A stretch of 64,000 nucleotides of DNA. Origin: Pseudo-nitzschia pungens. Lineage: Eukaryota > Bacillariophyta > Bacillariophyceae > Bacillariales > Bacillariaceae. Location: contig CM074761.1 of the NCBI GenBank assembly GCA_037355855.1, forward strand, positions 3,739,346-3,803,345. The letters are read 5' to 3'. Shown piece after piece: positions 44,001 through 54,417 of the stretch. Within the stretch, counting starts at the first letter, position 1. Each line of letters begins with the position of its first letter. Both the position numbers and the translations under genes were made by a program. Under the pieces are notes generated by a model that searched no databases, was not told where the DNA came from, and saw nothing but the letters and a program-made list of their open reading frames with translations.

Positions 44001-44963
44001 TCATTTTCCTTTGAGTAACTTCATACACCGATCCAAATCCTTCAACTCTTGTTTTGTTGCCCCCTCTTCTTTTTCTGCTTTCAACATTTGTGTACAGAAT
44101 TCCAGGGGAGTGGTATCGTTGCAACGAAGGCTTTTTCTGGGGTTTTTGTATAATCGAAATCTTCCGGAGCACCTGATCTCTTTGGAGGCAAGCGCACCAT
44201 TTGAAAGTAGATACTCAACAACCTTGGGCATACCTCGAACCGAAGCTACACAAAGTGCAGTAAGCGAAGAGTTCTTTGACTCTCTAGTTGGAATGTTGAC
44301 AAGAGCATCCCTTCGTTCCACCAGTTCTTGGACGCAATTTAGAACATTATTCGGAGATGTATTACGACAGCGACAAACTTCAACCAAGAAATTACCTCCA
44401 CTTCCCATTATTCTATTAACCATCACAGGTCCAAATTCATTCAAAATTCCAGCAAGTTTTTGCTTCGTTAGCGCGTTTTTCTTTGAAGAGTAACTTAGTT
44501 CCCACAATGCGCTGTAGGCGAATTCCGTATTGGCGATCATCAGATTGTGGGCATCCCTCACTTTGTGAACAGGGCTTCTTTTCAGTCTCTTGCTTGCCCG
44601 TTGCGTTTCGTGCCTTCTATTTTGGACGCCATAGTCACCTCGTAGAACCAAATCCCACAATCCCACACTTTTTTCGTCTTCCACCAGGATGGATTCGTAG
44701 GACGCCCTGCATAGTGGGGCGATTTGATGACAAAAGAAAGAGGCTCTTTCAGTTGGCCAAGAGACAAACAGTCCGATGTGGTATAAAAGTATTTCTGGGA
44801 GTTCCCATAAAGGTAAGCTATCGTTTTTTGTGCATGGCGATGATCCGGTGGTTGCTGCAGACTGCTTCGTGCGTCGGACCGACGAAACATGGGCGCTCAT
44901 CGACCTTGTCGCACGAACCAACGGCCGTACTTGTAACGCAGTAGTTCTGTTGATTCCATCCAT
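44001..44963 (-). CDS. F-box-like/ankyrin-repeat protein
   Basis: A 320-aa single-exon protein. The N-terminal half has LPLWELPEILLYHIGLFVSW, resembling an F-box helix pair, followed by a Cys-containing helical stretch. The C-terminal half has ankyrin-type repeats (SLTALCVASVRGMPKVVEYL then LSNGA; TTPLEFCTQMLKAEKEEG). Small Lys-rich end. Similar F-box or ankyrin combinations are common in protist genomes as probable E3-ligase adaptors, but the partner is unknown. ATG at 44963; an in-frame ATG (MSAHVSS) lies 22 codons later. Confidence 0.6.
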   Translation of the reverse strand: MDGINRTTALQVRPLVRATRSMSAHVSSVRRTKQSAATTGSSPCTKNDSLPLWELPEILLYHIGLFVSWPTERASFFCHQIAPLCRASYESILVEDEKSVGLWDLVLRGDYGVQNRRHETQRASKRLKRSPVHKVRDAHNLMIANTEFAYSALWELSYSSKKNALTKQKLAGILNEFGPVMVNRIMGSGGNFLVEVCRCRNTSPNNVLNCVQELVERRDALVNIPTRESKNSSLTALCVASVRGMPKVVEYLLSNGALASKEIRCSGRFRLYKNPRKSLRCNDTTPLEFCTQMLKAEKEEGATKQELKDLDRCMKLLKGK

Positions 44964-46291
44964 TTTTTCATTCGAACTCGTTGGAAGAGGTTTAGATATT
45001 GTTTCACCTGCAGCTTTTTGAACATAATATTATTTATCTATTGCTTTCTTTTCACGACCCTTTATTCAATTCCATTCTGTTACTCCTTTGCCAAGCTCCA
45101 TTGAAATCCGTATGAATTCTTTTTTCGGAATCCTTCAACAACAATTTAATATGTAGGGCCTCGTCCTAGTTTATTCCCATTGATTGCCGTTTTCATTCAT
45201 CCTGACTTCAATGATATGTCATTTCGCAGGTACGAGTGTTGAGTATGAGTATTTCGAAACAACACGATAATTTTGCTATGGACTCTCACCGTCAACGTGC
45301 AAGATGCGACCACAGTGAGCGTTCGATCATCGTCGTATTGTCGATCATCACTCCGTCATGATTCGTCATCATTTGCGACATGAATGGTAGATCATGGTTA
45401 TTGACGTCGTTATTACCGTATGGTACGGTAAGGTTTCGTACACCATAACGGATTACATGCCGTTATCGCTCTACATACCGCACGACATACCGAACTACCG
45501 GTACATACCGCACTACATACCGCAACGTAATCCTCGTACAATGTAGGGTTAGTTCGTACTGATGTCAATAATCAATAACTAAATCTCAATACTCAATACC
45601 AGGAGTTGTACAGCAGATAAGGTTACGCGTAAGTTGCTTCGTACGAAGTAGAATACAGATCATCAACGATTTGAGAAAAGTAGAAAAATCCGAAATCTTT
45701 TATCTGACGTCTCATAGCTGTCAAAGTATTCGATGAAGACGGTGTCAAGAATATGAGTTCAGATCGTCATTCCATTCAATCTACGAAGCACTAAATAGCA
45801 ATACTAACTGACAGAAAGAATGGCATGAAGACAGAACCTCCAAAGTTTTGAAATGATCTCGACACTTGACAAGTTTTGTCTACATGCATCACATAATAAT
45901 ATATACTTCGCATGAACCTCAAACTTCGACATCACGACTACATACGTTCAACATTTTTACTTTTGCCCACTTCGGAACAGAAAGATGTGATTGGAGTATA
46001 TAGTTCTCTCAGTATTCAGTGAAGTTTGAAGTTGAATAGGTTAAAAAATTCTGTTTACTTCAGTATAGTGTGCATCATATTCATTTTAATCTGAAAGTCG
46101 ACCACTGCGTCGATTCAGTGTAGCTCATCCGATTTTGGATACGCTCACAACGTAGCGATCGTGAAAATATACTCATGGTTTCAATTAAACCGGAGCCGTT
46201 TCATGCGCCAATTTGACCCATCAATGCATCAACTATCTCCCTTGAGACGTCAGTTCACTCTCCAGTTCCCCGTCTGTAGCACTGAAAACAC
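44964..46291. other. Intergenic spacer
   Basis: AT-rich. A cluster of ACATACCG repeats (45473-45530) is the only feature noticed. No coding sequence seen. Confidence 0.5.
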
Positions 46292-46710
46292 TCAACCTTG
46301 TGCGGCGTAAAGGGCGATCAATCCAAGGATGAAAGGAAGAGAAATTCCAGCAAGCCCCGCCAAGGCAATGGGGATCTTTTCCTCGTCCGACATCTTATCT
46401 GTGTTACTGTGATTAGAATGAATCATGGTGAAAAAGATAAGTGAAACGGACCATCGGCAAACGTATTCTGCCGAGAGTGAATGGAACACCAAAACAATGA
46501 AACTCACGTTGCGAAGAAATCCTCTGGTTCAGAGTCGCGGGTGAGAGCTGTTCTCTCTTGTTCACCATCAAAAATACCCATCAAGTGAGTGGAACTGCGA
46601 GCAACAGTCTTTCCTGATACTTGCGAGACGGGGGCAAAGGCAACCGCCCCCGACACAAGGAAGGCAATTGCAGTCAAAAGCAATGCACTGGTGAAACGAA
46701 CAGATGTCAT
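46292..46710 (-). CDS. Plastid-targeted single-helix (thylakoid-type) protein
   Basis: A 105-aa protein in two exons (46710-46508 and 46406-46292). The N-terminus is a signal peptide (FTSALLLTAIAFLVSGAVA) ending at AFAP, the diatom bipartite plastid presequence motif. A short transit-like Ser/Thr-rich stretch follows to about residue 42. The mature part would begin near MGIFDGEQERTAL and ends in a single hydrophobic helix, PIALAGLAGISLPFILGLIA. The size and shape are those of small nuclear-encoded photosystem subunits with one helix (PsbW/Psb34-like or similar), but I cannot name it with confidence. Splicing joins FFAT to NTDKMSDEEK. Confidence 0.75.
46407..46507 (-). other. Intron of the plastid-targeted small protein gene
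   Basis: Donor GTGAGTTT after GCAAC and acceptor ATCACAG before TAACACAG; 101 bp, phase 2. Confidence 0.8.
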
Positions 46711-48585
46711 GGTGTTTGATGAATGGAAGGGCAGAATGAAAAAAATATGACTAATGCAGTGTTGTGCTTTGCCGCATTCTATGATTCCAAAAACGGGAAA
46801 AAGGTGGGCGGTGTTTTGCCATCGCTGTTTCGAAAATTGATGTGTCATGTGTCATCCGTCATTGCGTCACGATTGTGACGAAAGGTGAAAATGATGTGAG
46901 ACAGTCCGAGGAGTCGACTTTTTCGTAGCGAACATTTTGCTTCCAATGAACACGTCATTTTTTAGTCATGGACTAGGAGCAGGTTCAGTCTCGGAAGGTC
47001 TGCACGTCGATACAAAAATATTCACTTTTTCGTACAATAAGATGTCCGAGGAGGCATCATTCATGATATTCCCTCGACGTTCGCTTGACTTTCGCTTGAC
47101 TTTCGCTTGACTTCCCCTTGACTTCCCCTTGACTTCCCTTGACGTTCACATCATCTTCGTATCACCAAAACAAGAAGTCTTATCACCTCAATTATTTTGA
47201 TAGTAAGTTGTGCGCAGAACTTTGTTTATGTCATGTGTACGGTGGACCACTACGAAGCATGCAACATGGGACGAGTTTGAACAACTCATTCTGGGACATT
47301 ATCTATACCTACGTCAGAGTTGGGCGTGCTAAATATTTGAAACATGTTGCAGTTCCTCCATTGAAAGGTGGTTGAGCAACTCCGATAATAACCTATGATC
47401 AGGAACTTGGTCTTCTTTTCATCATTGTGACCACATTTTACATATTTTAAAAAATTTAGTGATTATCACCAATCATACTATTACTATCCATACTAACTGC
47501 AAAATAGAAAACAAAATTGTGTCAAACAAAACATGATGGCACATTTTTTAAGGGTGAACCAGCACTAGTCTAGAACTCATGCCATAAGAATTGGAATCAA
47601 TCAACAACACCCAAAACTGGAAATCCAAACTTGAGTGTAAATAGTAATACTTTAAAGAGTATTTAGAATTGATTCATGTGGGGATGAGTGGTCAGACAGA
47701 AAAAATCCACAATGAACAGCCATGTGCCGTTCAAACAGAATTCCTAGAAACTCTCCCCTAGGTACTGTCAAAATTAGTTGTAGACGACGTAGTACCGCTA
47801 GAGCCCCTGATAGGACTTCATGCTGTAGTGTGTAGTAGTAATGACCGGTCAGGATAAAAAACATGAACCTTCTACACCAATTGATAGTAGTGAGGGCGAC
47901 GAAAGCAATCGGATCTCTTCATCCTTAAATACCATCGAGTCGCATGATTTTCTTGATCACATCTAAACTGATAGTAGGTGCATGATCGAACCAAACGCTG
48001 CAATCATTTTATCCTGTGAGATTTTGGCTTCGCTATTCCGAGCTGGTGTGTTGAACACTCTCACGTTGGATGAAAAATTGTTCACAAAAATACCAGAGAA
48101 CAGAACTGCACCCCTATCACAACTACGAAAGTTGTGATATCATCGTTCATCGATGGAGTGAAAAGCAATTTAGTACCACGTTCATCACAACAGAACATGC
48201 GTCTTTCTATCTCTTGCATGCACGGCTTGCAAACTTTTGTATTATAAAAACTTCTCGTTTGCATCGCACACAACCTAAAAAATGTTTCGGATTCTGTCGT
48301 AATCGGACGGGAGTAATCTGACACAAGCAGGCGAGTATTTCTGATGACATTTCTTAATTACTTTCCTTTTTTGATTTTAATAACTTCAGATAATACGTGC
48401 CGAGAGTTGATAACATTGTCTTAAACGCTACACTATGCTTCCATTTCTCGGTTTCTTCAAATCAAGAACTACTGCATGATTGTATTTCGCCTTGAGATGA
48501 TCAAGGTAAATGTTTGGTTTCCATTTAGTGCTCCACATCGATGCAATGTTCGTTGCTAAGCCATTCTCCTTCCAGTGATTTCCGT
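46711..48585. other. Intergenic spacer with a short decamer-like repeat
   Basis: 1.9 kb, AT-rich. The sequence GACTTTCGCTT / GACTTCCCCTT is repeated seven or so times at 47083-47150. No gene supported. Confidence 0.5.
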
Positions 48586-48993
48586 TCAAGGATCTGATCG
48601 GATGACAGTTATTGCATCACAAACACAGCGAGTTGTGAATGCATTTATAAATGTTCGTGGTTCTTTTTCGCACGTCGTCGCCGTGGATTGGCACTCCTCG
48701 TCTTCGCCTAGAACAGTAGCGATAACAATAAAGAGCAGGGACGTAGGAATCAAGCATAAAATCATGAAGTGGACAAAACTTGCTCTCTGGACCCGTTGGA
48801 GTTCTCGAAGGAGTACATTGCGGCGACGTTCTTGCATTTCCGGTGAATCTTGATCCACCCAGCCATGTGCCATCACTTCGTCTTCATCAGCGGAATTTTC
48901 AAGAACAATAACCGTTACATCGTCGTCATCTTCTTCTTGCCGATGAGTAGCAACCCCGTGTGGTTCTTCTTGATCCACGCCGATTGTCATCAT
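48586..48993 (-). CDS. Small single-pass membrane protein of unknown function
   Basis: A 135-aa protein with ATG at 48993 (a second Met follows). The first 65 residues are acidic (EEDDDDVTVIVLENSADEDE). Then a basic patch ERRRNVLLRELQRVQRAS leads into one membrane helix, FMILCLIPTSLLFIVIATVL, and a short Cys-containing tail (CQSTATTCEKE, RCVCDAI). No family I can name. The layout (basic patch, helix, cysteines) looks deliberate rather than random. Confidence 0.55.
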   Translation of the reverse strand: MMTIGVDQEEPHGVATHRQEEDDDDVTVIVLENSADEDEVMAHGWVDQDSPEMQERRRNVLLRELQRVQRASFVHFMILCLIPTSLLFIVIATVLGEDEECQSTATTCEKEPRTFINAFTTRCVCDAITVIRSDP

Positions 48994-49714
48994 TTATTTA
49001 CTGTGTATTTGATTCACCACTCCTTTCTGTCGTATGCATCGCAAGGTGGTTGTGTTTGCTTTACGCCATGTCCAACGATAGGATGCAATACTAGTAATAC
49101 GAAGCTATTCTGATCTGTCTAACGGAAGAAAAATCGTCGAAAAAGGGCATCAAAAGCTGTTCGCTGCATGAACGTCCAAATGAATTAGTCTACTCGTACC
49201 GTAAGTTACCCGTTCAAGTAAATTACTATTACCTCGCATTTTGTACTGGTACCCGGTTTCGGTATGAAGTGCTTCCACCCTACCGGTACATTCTCTTAAC
49301 GGTATGAGTAACCTTACTGGTGGTACAAAACCCACCAACTCTAGTGCCAAAATGAGTCATCTTTCGATTGGAACAGAGTACAAAAGTACTTCGTACAAGT
49401 AAAGTTCCGGTATGTTGTACGTGTACTTGTGGCGCCTTTTTTTAAACAGCCCCTCGATCGAGGAGTGGAAGGGAAACTTCGAAAAGTAACATTATCTCGA
49501 AAACTTTTTCTCTGATTTTGTTCGTAAATCCGACTCATGGTGGCACCACAAAATATTTTTTTTAATTATTTGATGTTCTTGTATTCGAAAAACGAGTAAT
49601 ATTGTCATCATCATAGTTTGTTGTCACAATAGAGAGTAACGAAGAGTAGAAGAACAACAACATTTCGAGCTAGAGGACAAAGATCAACTTTATAGAATTT
49701 AAACGGAATCCGTC
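48994..49714. other. Divergent promoter region
   Basis: 721 bp between the small membrane protein gene and the ataxin-10 gene. TACTTCGTAC words near 49389 and many TACCGGTA-like words. No gene. Confidence 0.5.
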
Positions 49715-51509
49715 ATGGGTTGCGATTGGCGAGAGATCAACGAAAGAACAAAAAATGCGCGGCATGAACATCCCAATGAATCGGATGACAACTTTTTGAA
49801 TTTCGTCGAAGAGTATTTTCATCCCTGTTACGAACAGTTATCGGTATACGCGAACGAAATGATGCACAGTAAGAACGAGTCTAAGATGAGCTCGGATGCC
49901 ATCAAGGAAATGGTTCTGCATACTAGGGCGGCTCTCCGATTCGGTCTTTTGTGTATCTCTAAGGATGACAAATTCAATCTTTACGGTGAAGAAGCTGTCG
50001 CAACAATTCAATCGAAGGCAATTCTTACGTATCACTGGCACGATCCACTTGCGACAATTTTAAGCCGCCCAAGAGGCGATAAGAAGTCTCGAATACTCGC
50101 AGCCCAACTCATGAGCAACCTCGTGACATCCAACGCACGAACAGCATCGATAATCTCTACTAACGTTCGACTCTCCCCTTCTCCTGAATCTGTGTCGTCC
50201 TCAATTCTTGACACGATTTCTGACAAAGAAGATTTCATTCCATCCTCATCCTCAGTCAAGGTGATAGAGTCGAACTGGGTGGATATGTTCATATCTGCGG
50301 CAAAATCTAGAAATCGAGATGCCATCGCTGCTGTTGCAGCCTTCCTCCACAATTGCATCGCTTCGTTAGTTCAAGACCAAGACGAGTTGGAGCACAGAAA
50401 ACGGAATCTACAATTCGTCAGAGACGTCGCATCAAACGGAATGCTGGTCAGTACTATATTAAGACATTTTGTATCTGCGGAAGCGATTACAGAAGCACTC
50501 GACAAAGAAAAGGAAGGTTCCGAAGAACTTGATGATTATTGGGATTCAGCAACAGAATGGATTCAATTATTGCTGTCTAAACTGGCCAAGCTGGGGATGT
50601 TGTCATCCATGTTTTCTTCCATCAGCACAACTAGTGGTGATAAAAATGCGCCGATTCAATTACTTCCAGAGCAGAATGTTCTGTTGCAATGCATGTCGAG
50701 AGATGCCGATGTATATGTGATGGAATTTGGTTCCAACAAAAGTGTTGAACATCCATTTGGTGGGGAAGTACGAGCTAGGAATGAAAGCTATCTCTTCCTA
50801 GCAAGTTTGGCAGTCGACATTTCGCCGTGGTTTCGGCGCAAAAGACTTCCGACGACACAAAAAAATGATCAGCTCGATGCATTCAATGATCAGCTTCTAC
50901 TAGTCCGGCTTCCTCACAGTGAACGAAATTCTCGCTTCCACATTAGGCGTAGAAGGCTCTGTGAATGAGTCACTGCGACTCTATTTAGGGCACGAAACTG
51001 CAATTCTACAAGAATCAGCAAAATCGCTTGGTGTAGTGTTGGATGACTTGGCCGAAAAGAGTGTCGGACGCAAGGCAAGTGACGTCAATCTGTCCAACGA
51101 CGACCAACGGCTATTAATAGCGCTTGTCAAATTCGTTGGCAATCTTTGTTATAAATGCAAACACAATCAAGACTTATTGCGAACGACATTGGTACCACCC
51201 GTGAAAAAGTCAGTTCATCGAGTTGAAGTAGTGGGGGAAAAAGAGAATGATTCTCATTCTTCTGAGATAAGGAATGGCGTCCATGTTCTACTTAGCTGCA
51301 CTACTCACGCGACATCTTGCTTTACCTTGAGAGAGTGGGGAGTGATAGCTATACGCAATGTATTGGAAGACAATTCGAACAATCAAGCAATTGTAGAAGA
51401 ACTCATGGCTCAGGGTCCTGTAGAATCAGCGGATTTGGAACAAGCAGGTGTACGGGTTCAATTGGATTCAAAGGGAAAGGTTTCTCTCTCTACGATCAAT
51501 GAAACATAA
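49715..51509 (+). CDS. Ataxin-10 homologue (armadillo-type), one apparent +1 frame break
   Basis: An all-helical, ARM-like protein of about 597 aa with one surplus base skipped. The C-terminal domain diagnostic of ataxin-10 reads KFVGNLCYKCKHNQDLLR, then VHVLLSCTTHATSCF, TLREWGVIAIRNVLEDN and NQAIVEELMAQ. The N-terminal part (from MGCDWREINER) is helical, with conserved-looking AALRFGLLCISKDDKFN. The two parts lie in different frames. The first stops at 50968. The second is open from upstream of 50919, and the switch falls near 50895-50945 (QLLLV to GFLTVNEIL). 1795 nt equals a multiple of three plus one. The family has roles in cytokinesis and neuronal survival in animals; its function here is unknown. 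Confidence 0.8.
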
Positions 51510-53231
51510 AATCCAGTATAGGTGATAACATAGGAAGACAATTATTTGACCGACACGTTCGAGATGACTTCGATGGTTGTATGATTAAAAAATGATTGTA
51601 GCATTTTGGGTTCATTAACAGGGACAAAAGCTTCCTATATTGCTCCTGTCGGCATCTCAGCGGAATTCAGCCTCGTGAAGACAGGAGCGGACGGACAAGA
51701 TTAAAAAATGTGAGTTGAACAAGAACAACCCCGTCGGGCGCAAATAGCGCAAATGGCGTAATCTAAACAATAACAACCCCCCCCCCCCCCCTCCCGGACC
51801 TACCCGGACACGACGGAGATCCCGTGGCAAGGGAAGAACTCTCCGTGGCGCCCGGAAGAAAGGGGCATGAACGAAAACAGACTTAGCTGGCTACAACCTG
51901 ATCAGGGCGTGCTTTCCTGTCCACTGGAATTGTTTCACTGGCTTAGTCACTCAAAGGAGGGGGAGAAGTCCAGCACAAGTGGTCTTCAATTGCTGAAGGA
52001 CCTTCCAATCTATTGCCCGGGGAGCTCGATTCCCTCGGGTCGGAAGCCAACGGTGGGCTTGCGGCACTACGGCGGCTCTTCCTCTTTAACGCTCGAAGCA
52101 TCGGCGGTTGTTCAATCAACAACGCTGACTCTAATTACAAGTGTAAGCATTTTCGTCTAGTGGGAAAGCACAACAAGGGTCTGCCCCTTGCCACGGTTTC
52201 TCCTTCGCGCACCGTAGGTTACGGTACAGCGCACGGATTCACAGCACAGGGAGGAACCAAGAGGGCCTCGCTCTTTCAGCGGACGTAAGCAGTCAGCACG
52301 CTTGATCACCTACGCGAACCTCTTAACAGTCCACAAGCTGGCCTTTGCCAGACTGATGCTCGCGTCCCGCGAGAGGGACGTCGGCAAAGCATCGAAGCAT
52401 TAGACGGCTATTACGAATCATCTGGACAGAACTACAAGCAATCGGCCGACAACGTCTCAAGCATTCATCGCTTCAGACAGATACTATTACATCATAGACA
52501 GAGATGAAGTTGAACGTGAACTCGTCTACGTTGACCGAGCCCAGAAGAACATATATCATATATGATGTAGGGAGAAGAAGCCAAACGTGAGCTCTATATC
52601 GACCGAGTTCTGCTTCAGCCAAGTCGAGAAGAAGCTCGAACGAGAACGCAGCTCGAACGAGAACGCAATGTCAACGAAATGAACAGATACCAATGGTACG
52701 GGGGGAAACCTCATTCCCTCGAAAATCAGGTGCAGTTTGAGCTATTCCGGGCTCGGCGTACTGTACCGGTGGCGATAATTCCATCCGGAATCGTATCAAG
52801 AGCTGATATACCAAGCACTGTCGAACAGGCTCTACCTCTGCCGCGGGATCTCCTTCTAGTCCAGCTGGACCTGCAGCGGTGAGTCCACCGGCGGTCGACG
52901 GGACACGAGAAGAAGTGATGGACCTTGTGGTGGTGGACTCTTCGGCGTTCTTGCAGATGAAAGACGCGGCCTCCTTCGCAGCGGCGGCGCTCCTATCAAG
53001 AGGGATTGGACGACGCACGGAGCAATGCCCAGCGCCCGTTGAATTGGAAATGGGAAAACGCATGGAGCAACGCCCAGCGCTCTGAAGCTCTACCAATGGT
53101 ACTGGGGGAAACCTCATTCCCTTCAACGACATTTGTCGGTTCATCTTTCAATCCGAATTGTTCATAACATGTAGGATATTAAGTACTTTTAAAATAAACG
53201 CAATGATACTACGATTTTCCATCACGTGCAT
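51510..53231. other. GC-rich insert with internal duplications, no intact gene
   Basis: After a short 3' flank, a C tract (51778-51791) opens about 1.3 kb of sequence visibly richer in GC than its surroundings. A segment TACCAATGGTAC.GGGGGAAA plus CCTCATTCCC occurs twice (52685-52720 and 53092-53127). A second pair (ACGCA.GGAGCAA.GCCCAGCGC) is at about 53012 and 53061, and CTCGAACGAGAACGCA is repeated near 52635-52665. Stretches read like old coding sequence (ERELVYVDR / KRELYIDR near 52510-52600) but are interrupted. A transposon relic is plausible; no family recognised. Confidence 0.5.
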
Positions 53232-54417
53232 TCACTTCGCGTACCCATTCGGATTCTGGGACTGCCAACTCCACAGATCTCTACACATTTCTTCCAGTGT
53301 GCGAGTGGCTTCCCAATTCATTTCCTTCTTCGCGAGGCTGGTATCCGCATAACACGTCGCGATATCTCCCGGACGACGGGGACCCACCTTGTATGCAATG
53401 TCATGGCCACAGGCTTTGCTCATAGCGTTGACCATTTCGATGACACTACACCCATTTCCTGTCCCCAGATTGAACGTAAAAGTCCCACTTTTTTTCTTTT
53501 TGACGTATTCGATTGCCGACATGTGACCCTCAGCTAGATCCATCACGTGCAAATAATCACGAACACCCGTTCCATCGGGGGTCGGATAATCGTCCCCAAA
53601 GACCGTCAGGAACTCCCGTCGTCCACTAGCCACCTGAGCAACATACGGCATGAGATTATTTGGAATTCCGTTAGGATCTTCACCGATTTTACCCGATGGA
53701 TGGGCGCCGATGGGGTTGAAGTAGCGGAGAAGAACTACAGTCCAATCCGTCTCATTGTTGTCCAATACTTTCGATTTGTAAAAGTCTCGAAGAATCTCCT
53801 CAATCATGTACTTTGTTCGTCCGTAAGCATTAGTAATACCAGTCCCAACAGTTGTATCTTCTGTGATTGGCATTTGATCAGCCGCTCCATAAACTGTAGC
53901 AGAACTTGAAAATACGAGTGAATGACAACCGAATTCGTCCATTAGTTCAAGTAGGTACAGTGTACCAGTGATATTGTTGTGATAGTATTTCAGGGGAATT
54001 TTCGTTGATTCTCCCACGGCCTGTTTTCCAAAGAAAAAAACATCCCACGAGAGTCATGAGGGAATATGAAACGGAAAATCCAGAATGTTGCTCCGCCGTT
54101 GACTGATTCTTTTGCATGGCGCTTACCTTGAGCCCAGCGAAATGGATGCAGGCCGAGAATGTTGGAGAGGTTTCGAAAATTTGTTTCAAAGCATCTCGGT
54201 CACACAAATCTACCTGATGAAAGACGAGACGTTCCTTGCGAGCTGCATCGTCTAGCCCAGTGAGTTCTGCAACACGATCCAGAGAAGTCATGCTCGAGTT
54301 TGACAGATTATCTACAACGACGACATTGTAGCCTTTCTCCAGTAAACACAAAATGGTATGACTACCGATGTATCCGGCACCACCGGTAACCAGAACAGAA
54401 GCTGTCGTGGACGCCAT
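53232..54417 (-). CDS. GALE: UDP-glucose 4-epimerase
   Basis: A 359-aa extended SDR that interconverts UDP-glucose and UDP-galactose, supplying galactose for polysaccharides. Two exons: 54417-54127 and 54020-53232. The NAD motif is [14 protein letters not shown], followed by [10 protein letters not shown] and CIHFAGLK, then across the intron [20 protein letters not shown]. The catalytic Ser/Tyr region is FSSSATVYG and [10 protein letters not shown] (YxxxK), and [12 protein letters not shown] is family-typical. C-terminal [16 protein letters not shown]. Full length for the family. Splice phases match. Confidence 0.96.
54021..54126 (-). other. Intron of GALE
   Basis: Donor GTAAGC after CTCAAG and acceptor AAAACAG before GCCGTGGG; 106 bp, phase 0. 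Confidence 0.9.

Noticed and set aside
44483..45021. Plus-strand frames opposite the ankyrin-like gene
   Set aside because: Antisense shadows with no family motifs; the minus frame is complete with domain-like sequence.
50902..50918. A 17-bp GT...AG stretch at the ataxin-10 frame step as a tiny intron
   Set aside because: Removing it creates an immediate TGA and does not restore the frame.
52671..53144. A 157-codon minus-strand frame in the GC-rich insert
   Set aside because: Spans two copies of a direct repeat and gives a proline/serine-rich translation without any domain; a plus frame is open in the same place.
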